DNA of 64,000 bases from Gremmenia infestans (lineage: Eukaryota > Ascomycota > Leotiomycetes > Helotiales > Hamatocanthoscyphaceae): the NCBI GenBank assembly GCA_032629725.1, contig JAFEVB010000007.1, positions 1,798,001 to 1,862,000 of the forward strand. The letters are read 5' to 3'. A program made the position numbers and the translations under genes. Position 1 is the first letter of the stretch. Each line of letters opens with the position of its first letter. This document shows positions 24,519 to 34,659 of the stretch, piece by piece. The notes under the pieces are model-generated. The model had not been told where the DNA came from and made no database searches. It saw only the letters and a program-made list of their open reading frames with translations.

Positions 24519-25367
24519 ATGGCGCAGCGAGAGCGTCAACGTCGGTCTTACAGATGCCCAGTAAGCGCCTCGCCCAGAAAATCCCCACCAATGTCTGATT
24601 CGATCCTCCCTAATACCAAACGCAACGCAACCAGGAAATTCCACTCCCCCATCATAAGATCTTACAAATCCGCGTCGGGGCCGGACCAGACCGCAAATCC
24701 TTCGCCGTCCACAAAGCCATGCTCACTGAGTCCGCCGAGTACTTCTCCAACATGTTCAACGGCGCGTTTGTGGAGGCCAGGGATGGCGCCGCGGAGTTTC
24801 CCGCAGACGACCCGGATGCGTGGGAGCTGCTGGTGGAGTGGGCGTATAAGGGGGGTTGCCGGCGCTGGGGAAGCCGAGCGTGGAGACGAGGTTTGATAGG
24901 GATTTTATAGAGGGCTGTTGGAATCGTCTTAAGCTTTGTTGCCTGGCGGAGAAGTATCAGATGCTTCTGTAGCATAATTTGGCTGTCGATTCTATCAATG
25001 ATTTTCTGAGGCATGGAGCACCGGGCCTGAAGCGCTGACGTGGGAGATTTTCGAAACATGTTGTCACTATGTTTACGAGAATACTTCTGATTCCCCAAAA
25101 GGCAAAGGCTTGCGCAGGTTCATATCACCCTTTTTTCCTTTCAGCTTGCACTTTTCAAAGTCCGCCTATCTACAGGACTCCAATGTCGTTCAACATCCTA
25201 TCAACGACATGTCTAACTTGGCAGTCGAGATCCCAGATCTTATCAAGGAAGTGTTCCTCGATATACGATTCAACCGTGGTCTACATCATGCACCTTGGGA
25301 GTGCTCCCCATGCCGATTTCATCTCCATACAGAAATTAGTCCGATGTGGAATGCCCCGGGAGTTTGA
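24519..25367 (+). pseudogene. broken BTB/POZ domain gene
   Basis: Exon 1 (24519-24560, GTAAGC donor) and exon 2 (from 24635; 74-bp intron with a CTAAT branch) encode a fungal BTB/POZ start: ILQIRVGAGPDRKSFAVHKA, MLTESAEYFSNMFNGAF, then DDPDAWELLVEWAYKG. In the following G homopolymer at 24850-24855 the frame slips; LPALGKPSVETRFDRDFIEG and LKLCCLAEKYQMLL follow, then TAG at 24970-24972 where CAG is likely. A second shift near 25022 moves into EALTWEIFETCCHYVYENTS and on to NMSNLAVEIPDLIKEVF-like sequence, ending at 25367. BTB proteins of this type are often Cul3 adaptors or orphan fungal proteins. With two frameshifts and one nonsense codon this copy is almost certainly dead, unless the shifts are assembly errors. 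Confidence 0.75.
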
Positions 25368-25405
25368 ATTCGCCGTTGGGGATGAACGGCCCTCACCCAC
25401 CATCC

Positions 25406-25594
25406 ATGGTGCAGTACTACCTCCAGAGCATGACACTAAAAGGTATCTTTGTGTGTGGTGTTGGTCCCATAGGTAACGAGCTTGGAATACCAATCGACAG
25501 AGTCAAGGCAGCCATCGAGGCGTTGGTTTCAAAAAACCTAGCTAGATGGGTTGAGCTGACAGATAGTGTGATGCTTGTTCCTCCTGTGCTGTAG
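25406..25594 (+). other. short frame with weak winged-helix resemblance
   Basis: A 62-codon frame ends with LGIPIDRVKAAIEALVSKNL, which weakly resembles the C-terminal winged helix of RPA32-like proteins. It directly follows the broken BTB gene and overlaps its last codons. It may be a gene fragment or chance; there is no good start context and nothing upstream in frame supports a full gene. Confidence 0.2.
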
Positions 25595-26621
25595 AATGGG
25601 TGGAGATGGGTTGCTAAGCAAATGGAATGAAACAGGCGGGAGCTCGATAATTAAAATAGCTACTGTGGCAATAATGTACGTTCAATTTATTAGTCTACGG
25701 TTCAGTCAAATCGAAGCTACTACTCTTGTGAGAATTGTGTCCATACCTTTGGGCCGAGGAGAAATAAAAGTTGCGGTGAATGCCCACAGCTTCCCCACTA
25801 GCAAGCAGCCATTTCAACTTTAAGCTTCATTTCACCCCATTAGGCTAACAAGCGCCTTTACTCCATAGCGTTATACGAAATCCAATACCTCGAACTGACT
25901 ATACCGTATAAACCATTCACCACCCTATGCAATGGCTAGAAGACAAAACGGACGATAGTAATTTCTTCTTCACATCACAGGTGACAAATAATCTAATTGC
26001 AGTGCATCCTTATCTGCTAGCTACTGCTCACGAATGAAGCAGTTGAAGAACCAAGTGCCTACTCTGGTTAGGTATATACCAAATGCTAGCCCTGTATCTC
26101 GAAGTCTTTACTCCGTATTGAATTGTACATTCCGGGTGTCTCCGATGTGGAAAGGAGAGGGGGAAAGGAGGGGTGTGTGATGATGGTGCTTTTCTGGGAC
26201 TCGCGGTATATTGGTGCAGACTGCAGTGTAAAGGGGGCGGATGATATAATATATTGATTGAACACCCTGTACCTATGCTGGGTAGGTAAGGTTTACCGTG
26301 TAAAATGGACGTTTTGAGGTACTAGACTAGTACAAGGACTAGACATACCTACATTATAAGTCCAGTACAGTACGGGTATTGATCAAGTAATGCATGAATC
26401 AATGAACGAACGGCCTTGCCGGGATTGAAAATAGATAATGTGGTAGATAGATGTTTCACCAATCTCACGACATTCTCATGGTGGATTTGTGGATTTGTCA
26501 TGTGTACGAGTAGGAGTAGGAGGTGCTGACCAAAATGAAAATTACAACGAGTGCAACGTGCATCGGGTTCGCCAGAGTAACGTACTGTACCTGACATAGG
26601 GAGGTGGAAGTGGAGGGAGGG

Positions 26622-26655
26622 GAGGTACGGAGGTACGGAGGTACGGAGGGAGGTA
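26622..26655. repeat. GGTACGGA short tandem array
   Basis: Three to four near-perfect GGTACGGA units followed by related G-rich sequence. A simple repeat with no sign of coding. Confidence 0.6.
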
Positions 26656-26764
26656 CAGGGACAGGGTGGCCTTCTAGAAGGAGTGAAGAAGAAGTTTAAG
26701 TGATAAGCAATGGCAATCTCACGTTTCAATGCACGCGAGGGGCTGTGGCTGTGCTGCTACTGTT

Positions 26765-26825
26765 GGACCGTGCTCGTGCTGTACGCTGTGCTGTGCTGTG
26801 CTGTGCTGTGCGTGCTGTGCGTGGG
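26765..26825. repeat. GTGCT pentamer array
   Basis: Imperfect tandem array of GTGCT/GTGCGT units. Simple-sequence repeat in the spacer upstream of the CNB/F-box gene. Confidence 0.6.
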
Positions 26826-27852
26826 TGGCCGTAGCCGCAGTAAGAAGCTGAATGAACGTAGGTAGGTAGGTAGGTACATAAATGGGGGCAGAAAAGAATT
26901 ACTGGGAGGAGCGGTCTGCGAATCTGAATCCGTATATACATACAGTACCTACTTCAACACGATGGATAATCATTATAATAATTTCCAGATAATTACGGTA
27001 ATAAATGCTACACCCTCACTGAAGGTGTGCGAAGACCTTCGTCACGACACCTCCACCACCACTACGCTGCATCGTCATAGCGCAGTCCATCCCGCACCGC
27101 ACCGCAGCTTCATCCTGCCGGAGCATTGCATCGCATCTCGTTTCGCCTTGCCCGTTTGCACTGTCCTGTTCCTATTCCCCCTGCGCAAGCCAATTGAGTG
27201 TGGATGAAATACGGAGTAGGCGTCGCCGACCCTCATCTACCAAGAAGCGCTCCGTGCATTACATTACCTCCTCTCCTACCTACCTACCTTACGGAGTACT
27301 CCCGTATCTTACCTTGCTCTACTCTCTTTCGCCATATTTGTATCCCCTCCTGCTATTCATTGACTTTTGAGACTCCATATACTGCCTGAGCTGAGTGCAA
27401 GCGACAAGCAGTACCTCAGAATTACCCCTCACCCAAGAGTCCTCTGGAATGTGAGTCCTAAGTCCTCTCGCTCCAACTCACGTAAAGCTCGGAGGGGAAG
27501 CCTCACCAATTACATGGAAATAGAACTGACTTTCTTCATGACTAGTTCACCGACACGTCTCACCATTTCTCACGCGCGAGAACCCGAACGAACAAAGAAA
27601 CATTTCCTACAAAAATTTACTCTTGTACATATTTCGAAAGATTAAGAAAAGAAAAGCTGGGCATTCGCGCTGTACCCTGCCTCGCCTCTTGCGGCTTTCG
27701 AAAGTTGAAGATATCCCAAATCCTAGCACCCATATTTGCAGAGCTGGCCATACCAAAGTACTTCTGGCACGACGGCCAGTAGGCCGAATTGAACATAGGA
27801 GAAGGCGCAGGGCGACAGGTTTACCGCTGAAACATAAATATACTCCGCAACT

Positions 27853-30797
27853 ATGCGGCGAAATCGAGGAGGGCCTAGCTCTCCATTCCGAGGCAATGGA
27901 GCTCCCATACCAGACTCTTTGTCCCTGATCCGCGCGTTTGAAAGTGATGCCCACCCTACTCGGCCTATTCGGCCTTCTCCATTGACAGCGTCGACGATTC
28001 CCGATATGCCACTCGACCTGGTAGATCGCATACGCTCCTTTCCCCTCTTCCTCTCCGCCCCCGACTCCTTCCTCGCTGCGATTGGCAAGCACTTGCGCCC
28101 ACAGGTCCATTCACCACACGATCACATCTTGACAGAAGGAGACGATGCCAAAGCCATGTACTGGCTAGTGCGGGGTGCCGTAGCAGTCACCTCGCGCGAT
28201 GGCGAAGCTACATACGCGGAACTGCGACCCGGGGCATTCTTTGGGGAGATAGGGATTCTCATGGACGTGCCACGGACAGCTACTATTATCGCCAGGACGA
28301 AATGCCTGCTGGTTGTGCTGAAGAAGGAGGATCTGCGGGCAGAGCTTCCTGGATTCCCGGAGATGGAACGAGCGATCATGGAGGAGGCGCAAGAACGGCT
28401 TACGATATTGAATAAGAAGAGGAAGGAGGGTGGATATGGTCCGAAAGTCGTCTCTACTTCACTACCATCGAGAGGGGGCAAGGTTGCGAGAGAAGCGGCA
28501 CCCGGAGAGGTCGCTACTGGTGAAGTGGGAGTCATTGAGGGCGGAGCGGTAATAAATAAGAAAAAGCGAAAATCTCCCAGTCCGCAGGGAATTGAGGATA
28601 TAGCTGCGGGGAGTGCGCTTGGGAGTGGATTTGTGAATGTGAGAAGGACGCTTAAGGAATTGCCTCTTTTTTCAACTCTACCACCTGACATTCTGCACTT
28701 CCTCGGACTGAGCGCTCAACCGAAGACATACCCGCCATTTACAGAAATCATTACACAAGGCTCTCTAGGAAATGAAATATACTTTATAGTGCGGGGTGAA
28801 GCTGAAGTCATTCATGAGACTGCAAATGGGCAAGCTATTAGCCCGTCGTCAAGGGCTTCCAATTTACGACCGCGACTCAAGCAGGGTCAGTATTTTGGAG
28901 AAGTGGCAAGTTTGGCTTTAGCACCCAGAAGGACAGCTACCGTTCGGTCTATTACTACAGTTGAATGTCTGATGATCAGTGGAGAAGTTCTTGAGGAGCT
29001 CTGGATTCGATGTCCTCCAGATATAAAACGGCAGGTTGAAACGACGGCAAAATTGCGGATTGTACAACCTGACAGCGAGGATACAGCTATGACAGATGTT
29101 GAAGGACCTTCAATTAACCAGCTGGAGCTAGAAGATCGTATCAAAACACCAATACGAGGTTCCTTACCTCAAGTTACATTTACTCCTTCGAAACCGGCAA
29201 GTCCGCACAAGCCAAGTCGAGCTGAGGATATGGAAGTGCTAGAACCTCTAGATCCAGATCCATTTCTCAGCGTCGATATGGACAATATGAGAGCACGAGG
29301 GGCTAGAAGGGGTTCATGGGCGCCCCCAAATCCAGAGGCCCCAGAGGAACCTACTTCACCTACTTCAAATCCCGGTCCGCGGACGAGATCAAGAACATCA
29401 ACGCCAACACCCTCAAAAGTACCCCACGCAACCACTCCTTCGGAATTCAGCTTCCGTTCCAAAAGACCCAAGATTTTAGAAAGACGACCAAGCCAATACA
29501 ACAGAGGTATCTTGCCGGATGGAATCCTCACAGCCATCTTCACCTACCTAGACATCTACCAATTAATGCGCCTCCGCCGCGTTTCTCTCCACTGGTCCAA
29601 ACTCTTGACCAACTCCCCGGACCTCTGCCACTATCTCGACCTCTCCGCCTACAATCGCACCGTGACCAACCATACTCTGACAACGCTCATATGTCCCTTT
29701 GTCGGCAAACGCGCCCGCACAATCGACATTAGCAACTGCTTCCACATAACAGACGAAGGCTTTACGGCACTTTCGACTCAATGCGCAAGCAATACGACTT
29801 CGTGGAAGATGAAATCCGTCTGGGATATCAGTGCGAATGCCGTGCTAGACATGGCGAACAACGCGAAACAGCTTGAGGAAATCGACCTCTCGAATTGCAG
29901 GAAAGTATCTGATAACCTGCTTGCGCGAATAGTAGGATGGGTTGTCACCGAACCCAATACTCCCCAGGCATCAAACTCCCGCACTGGCAATTCCAAAGCG
30001 CTTGCTACACAAGCACAAGCTCCTCCTATCGGAACAGTAGTCGGATGCCCCAAACTCAAACGCCTTGTCCTAAGTTACTGCAAACACGTCACTGATCGCA
30101 GCATGGCTCATCTCGCCGTTCACGCGCACGCGAGATTACAAAGTATTGATCTAACACGCTGCACGACGATCACGGATGGCGGCTTCCAGCATTGGAGCAT
30201 TTATAAGTTTACTAGGCTAGAGAGGCTGATTCTTGCGGATTGTACGTATTTGACGGATAATGCGATCGTGTATCTGACGAATGCGGCCAAGGGGTTGAGG
30301 GAGTTGGATTTGGTTTGTCCCCCTTTTATTATTTTCCCCTCTTCCGTCTTGATTCATATTTGTTCTAGAAAGACGGGGGTAAGTATCATTTGGATCATTT
30401 TGGCTAATGTTGTGGGAACGAACAGTCATTCTGCTGCGCCCTCTCCGACACAGCGACGGAAGTGCTATCCCTCGGCTGCCCGCTCCTCTCGTCCCTCAAA
30501 CTCTCCTTCTGCGGCAGCGCTGTCTCCGACTCCTCACTCCGCTCCATCGGTCTGCATCTACTCGAGCTCAAAGAACTGTCCGTGCGCGGCTGTGTGCGTG
30601 TCACAGGCGTGGGCGTCGAGGCCGTGGTGGAAGGCTGTACGGTGCTAGAACGCTTCGATGTCAGTCAGTGTAAGAACCTGGCGCGGTGGCTGGAGGGTGG
30701 GGGCGAGGAGAGGAGTCGTAGGGTTTATGGGCGGAAGGGTCTTAAGTTCGAGACGAGGAAGGGGGATGGTGGGATGGAGGTGGGGGGTTTGAGGTGA
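27853..30797 (+). CDS. double cyclic-nucleotide-binding / F-box / LRR protein
   Basis: Exons 27853-30312 and 30426-30797 give 943 residues; the 113-bp intron (donor GTTTGT, CTAAT branch, acceptor ACAG) joins RELDL to SFCCALSDTATEV within the leucine-rich repeats. Domain order: CNB domain 1 (about 60-185) with phosphate-binding cassette FFGEIGILMDVPRTATI at 129-145; CNB domain 2 (about 263-400) with FGEVASLALAPRRTATV at 348-364; a disordered linker with two basic RRxS sites (RRGS near 486, RRPS near 545); F-box (about 551-596, LPDGILTAIFTYLDIYQL); then AMN1/Grr1-like LRRs to the end. The cassette Glu and Arg that contact cyclic phosphate in PKA regulatory subunits are present in both CNB domains. 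F-box proteins are substrate adaptors of SCF ubiquitin ligases; the inferred role is a cyclic-nucleotide-responsive SCF adaptor. An alternative model uses GTAAGT at 30380 and an extra mini-exon. Confidence 0.85.
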
Positions 30798-31559
30798 GAT
30801 GGATGAGGTGACGTGAGGTATATGAACCTCGCATTAATTCGTTTTACGGTTAAGCGTGACTGAGGAGGTGTACACGGTACAAACCAAGTACGATTTAGAC
30901 GAGCTACGAGCTATACGGCTAGTCGTCGGGAAGTCTAGAACGAGGCTCTTGTATCTTTGAACATATAATGATTTCCATATTCGATGCGGCGCGGGTGCAT
31001 GGGTGGGAATCGGAGCTTGCTATCTGGCTGGATGGATTGATCAAGTGGGTGGATGGATGGATGGATTGGTGGATATACCATGCATTGATTGAATATTATA
31101 TTATAATGTGCTTGGATGTGATGTAATATAATGTGATGTGATATAGTGTTTTGCATTCGATGGGATAGGATGGGATAGGATAGGATGGGTGAGATGAATA
31201 AAGTAGATAAAGTGGTAGAGAGACAGATGGATGCGGTGTATGCATTAATGGATTAATAGATTACTTAAGTTAAGTTGTATGATTGATTTTAAATATATGT
31301 ATATAGAGGTAGAATAGGTCTCTTTCTGTTAGTATCACATAGTGCACTGGAATGGCCTAGTACTATATCGTATACGTTGGTATCTGGTTGCATTTCTAGG
31401 TGTCTAAGTCTAAGTGTGATGACAAGGCGTGGAGGTTTTGACGTCTGCATCGTTTAATCATCAGCGCTAATGTCATGACTGCCTGTGACCACATATCCCG
31501 ACAGATTATATAAGTATATTAATTTATATAAATAATATGACTGAGCGCTAGCTGACTAA
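30798..31559. other. spacer with GGAT/GGATAG simple repeats
   Basis: 3' flank of the CNB/F-box gene. Contains imperfect GGAT arrays at about 31020-31075 and GGATAG arrays at about 31158-31192. No gene seen. Confidence 0.5.
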
Positions 31560-31582
31560 GCGAAGAGGTATAACCTCTTCGC
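31560..31582. repeat. perfect hairpin, 10-bp arms and 3-bp loop
   Basis: GCGAAGAGGT is followed after ATA by its exact reverse complement. It lies between the convergent ends of the CNB/F-box gene and the cysteine-rich gene, 139 bp beyond the latter's stop codon. It could be an RNA 3'-end structure or an excision footprint; no U-tract follows on either strand. Confidence 0.6.
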
Positions 31583-31720
31583 AGCAGATCCACGATAGTA
31601 GTCTGCATTACTATATCATATTATAAATACGAATACAGTCTACCGCATTCAAGCTATGCAGTAGAAGTGATCACTTCTGTGTTACCAACACAAATCTTCC
31701 TATTCACTTTCTACAACTAA

Positions 31721-33452
31721 CTAACATACACAATATTTTGAAAAGGGATCACCTGTAAGCCCAGACTGGCAAGTTGCAGTCTTACTATCAGGGGGACAAG
31801 TGTAAGCACTGCAATCCGAGTCTTTGTTACATATTGTGTTGGGCGGCGGAGTCTTGATAGGTGGTGGTGTTGTCTTGACTGGCGTTGGGGATGGCACAGC
31901 TATCGTTGGAGGGGCCGCAGATGTAGGAACGGTCGGACAGGATGCCGAAGTCGGCTGTGTCGTGTAGGCGCAGCCGAGCGATTTGGACTGGGAAATGACT
32001 GTGGTGAGAAGGGGAGCGACAATGCCGCCGCAGTTGCAGTAATCTTGGGAGCATAACGCCCCCGGACCCAAGTTCGACGCCAGGACGTAGGCACATCCTG
32101 GAACACCACACCGGCCGGGGATGGTGGCAGTCAGAGTCTCGGTCGTACATGGATTCGGGGCGGAGGTGGGGGTGGGATAGCCGATCAACGAGGTGTAGTT
32201 GGCGTGCCACACGGCCGTGAAGACATACCCTGCGACGGACGAGATCGAGGAGCTTAGGGCTACGGGGTCTGTTATACCGTCGGCGTCGTCCCCTTCATTT
32301 ATATCCTCCGCATCCGCGTCCACCAAACAACCACACTGGTCCCACTTGGCTCCAGTGCACAGTTGTGTGTTACCTCCTACGCAGCTTTGATCCGAGCAAA
32401 GAGGTGGATTGTCGAGACAGCAGGTGCAGCCATTTATCTCACCCGACGCTTTGCATTGCGACTGGCCGTTCTACTGAAGTAAGTATTTTGCAGTGGTGTT
32501 GTATCGCTTCAAACTCTTGGGTACTTACATCACCACCACACTGAGCGTCTGAGCATCTAGGAGGTTCGTTCGGACATTTCTGCTTTTCCTCACAAGGGCA
32601 ACCAGCTTGATCGCCACTGGAACAGAGACCAAGTCCATCTGAGCCACCGCAATTTGGGCATTCTTCCTCGGGGTTTGATTTACACGACGAATCGTCGTCT
32701 TTGGAATCATCTGGTTTCTTGGTTGGTGGTTTTATCGCAGCAACGGCCGCCGCACCACCAGACTCGGCTATCCATAAGATTAGCAAAAGTATTGACTGTG
32801 GCAAACAAGGATCCGGTCATGTAGAATACTACTTACAGATTGCAAGCCAGGCGATACCTCCGGCAAAAACAGCAGCCAAGGCAGTCTCCAAACTGCCTGC
32901 TTCGTCCGTCGTCGTTGCTGTAGCGAGCTCAGTCAACGTAACGGTAGTATGGGACCGCAGTTTGGAATATTGAGTCAAAGTCAATGGCTCATATATGACT
33001 GTCCCGGTTTGACCATCCACCACAGTAGACGATGTGATCTGTGGATTATGATCTGCGCCGTTGTGTGTGCATTTGCAATAGTATCCTTGACATCCGTCGC
33101 CAGTGCGCAAACAGTCATTCGTCTGACGACCCGATAGCAGAAGGTCGTTGCAAACCCCGTGGTGGTAGGCGTCGCCGCCGCACAAGTCGCAAATCTTGGA
33201 CGGGCTGCCAAAATCCTCTGGACAAAAGATGAATGGAATTTGGCTAGCATACTGCTGACGTTCTACGATCCATCGCTGAGAGTTTTTTGAGTAATCAGAC
33301 TTAGCACCAGCTTGTCCAGTTTCTCTCGAAGGGAATGCTGTAAAGACTCCGCGAGGCTTCGCAGATGCTGCACTGTTGGCCTTGAGAGGGACGATGTTGG
33401 CATTTGTCACAGCATTTAGAAGTGACAAGAGTGCAATGAATTGCTTGGCCAT
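31721..33452 (-). CDS. large secreted cysteine-rich modular protein
   Basis: Three exons, 33452-32837, 32767-32529 and 32470-31721, give 534 residues. Introns of 69 bp (GTAAGT, TGCTAATC branch) and 58 bp (GTAAGT, acceptor GTAG) restore an unbroken cysteine-rich chain. A signal peptide (MAKQFIALLSLLNAVTNA) starts the protein. Exon 1 has a Cys cluster (CDLCGGD, CQGYYCKC). A hydrophobic stretch (about 190-206, LAAVFAGGIAWLAIS) precedes a Lys/Asp-rich hinge and repeated modules of the pattern C-x(3-4)-P-x-C-S-D-x2-C-x-G (CPNEPPRCSDAQCGG, CLDNPPLCSDQSCVGG). The C-terminal half has ALCSQDYCNCGGIVAPLL, a motif seen in many secreted fungal proteins, a Pro/Thr linker and a final Cys-rich tail. The protein is probably secreted or wall/membrane-anchored; its function is unknown. 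A TATATA box lies about 95 bp upstream. The small gene at 37837 shares the module. Confidence 0.75.
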
Positions 33453-33546
33453 GATTAATGTTCAAGTTCAAGAGAATAAGAGAATGCTTCTTTGGATCTT
33501 TGAATACAGTAGCAAAATGCTTTCAAGCTGGTCGGATGAGCGAAGC

Positions 33547-33555
33547 TATATATAA
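33547..33555 (-). promoter_or_regulatory. probable TATA box of the cysteine-rich gene
   Basis: TATATATAG-type sequence on the minus strand about 95-100 bp before the ATG at 33452, a typical distance for a strongly expressed fungal gene. Confidence 0.4.
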
Positions 33556-34134
33556 CTCTTATATTCTGACTGCGGATGCAATAGGTCTTTTGTATATGTA
33601 TTATAGTTCACCTACTGAACTGCTCAACTCCATCCTTTGAGTTCGTAAACCGTCAGGTGAGCATGTCCTCAGCTGCGACCAGCCGTACGCTGTATGTCAA
33701 GACTATTAACGAGCCAATATGAGGAGGTGGAAAGAGTAGGATATGGAGGGCTTTGCTAGCTCTCCACCTTAGAGCCTGCGGCTTAGACAAACGCGGAGGA
33801 TTCTTTGCAGATACGACCCGAGGATACTTGTATACTCTTAAATTAGGCATATAGCAGGAAGGTATATAGGAAGCTAGGAATGGGAACCTTGGCTAGGAGA
33901 TCAAGGACATACATGAGTCTATTGTTAGCAGGACTGGTCGTCGTACAAGTATATTCGATACTAACCGCAATTGCTATCTCGTCCTCAGCCTTAGCTAAAA
34001 AGTCTTTCCCGGCTTGAAATCTGAGCAAGGCCGCCGTCAAATTGTCAGTTTTAGGGCCAGAGGATTTCTCACACGAGAAATAACATCCTATGACAAGAAT
34101 TCGACCATGCTGTTTATTGGTTATCGTCCCAAAA
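33556..34134. other. intergenic spacer
   Basis: No gene recognised; the short frames on the minus strand have no motif and no splice support. Confidence 0.4.
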
Positions 34135-34325
34135 GGATCCTACAATAATGTCATACGGTCAGTCTGTGTTATAAATCCACAGCTATCAAACACCAACAGA
34201 ATCCTACAATAATGTCATACGGTCAGTCTATGTTATAAATCCACAGCTATCAAACACCAACAGAATCCTACAATAATGTCATACGGTCAGGTGTTATAAA
34301 TCCTGAGCTGTCAGCCACCAACATG
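34135..34325. repeat. three tandem copies of a 64-bp unit
   Basis: The phrase TACAATAATGTCATACGGTC starts at 34141, 34205 and 34269, exactly 64 bp apart. Copies 1 and 2 are nearly identical; copy 3 is diverged and shortened after GGTCAG. The array ends about 335 bp before the metalloprotease start and lies in the spacer between two divergently transcribed secreted-protein genes. Confidence 0.85.
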
Positions 34326-34659
34326 TTGGATACAACAATTATATTCTTGATAGCTTACGAATAATAGCACGTTCTTTAGATATGATTCCATACAGAGTTC
34401 CAGACAAAGTCTAAGCCACAAATAAGCTACAGTCAGCAAATTGGGGTGAGGCTTTCGAAGTACATATGATTTTGCAGTCAACCCCAGTCGAACTATGGTA
34501 TATAATGAGTCCACACTTGCGAGATCTTGGACTGCTTCCTTTAAAGTCGAGTATCTTCCTTGACATCTGTCGGACAACCAAGTCAATTTCACTTCGCTTT
34601 GGTACATTCCTAGTTCTTCTGCTTAAGGTTACCACCCTCCTGATACCAAAGAATCAAAG

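Larger units (their letters stand above)
25595..27852. other. intergenic region rich in simple repeats
   Basis: Holds several low-complexity arrays: a GGTACGGA-type array at about 26622-26655, a GTGCT array at about 26765-26825, an AGGT array at about 26860-26875 and three copies of the TACGGAGTA motif (26109, 27210, 27290). No gene recognised. The last 600 bp are probably promoter and leader of the CNB/F-box gene. Confidence 0.5.

Noticed and set aside
30370..30385. Mini-exon AAAGACGGG between two introns of the F-box/LRR gene
   Set aside because: A single intron from 30313 to 30425 joins two LRR halves directly in phase 0 and matches the repeat pattern, so the extra exon is unnecessary, though not excluded.
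34135..34325. 64-bp repeats as a CRISPR array
   Set aside because: They are contiguous direct repeats without unique spacers, in a eukaryotic context.
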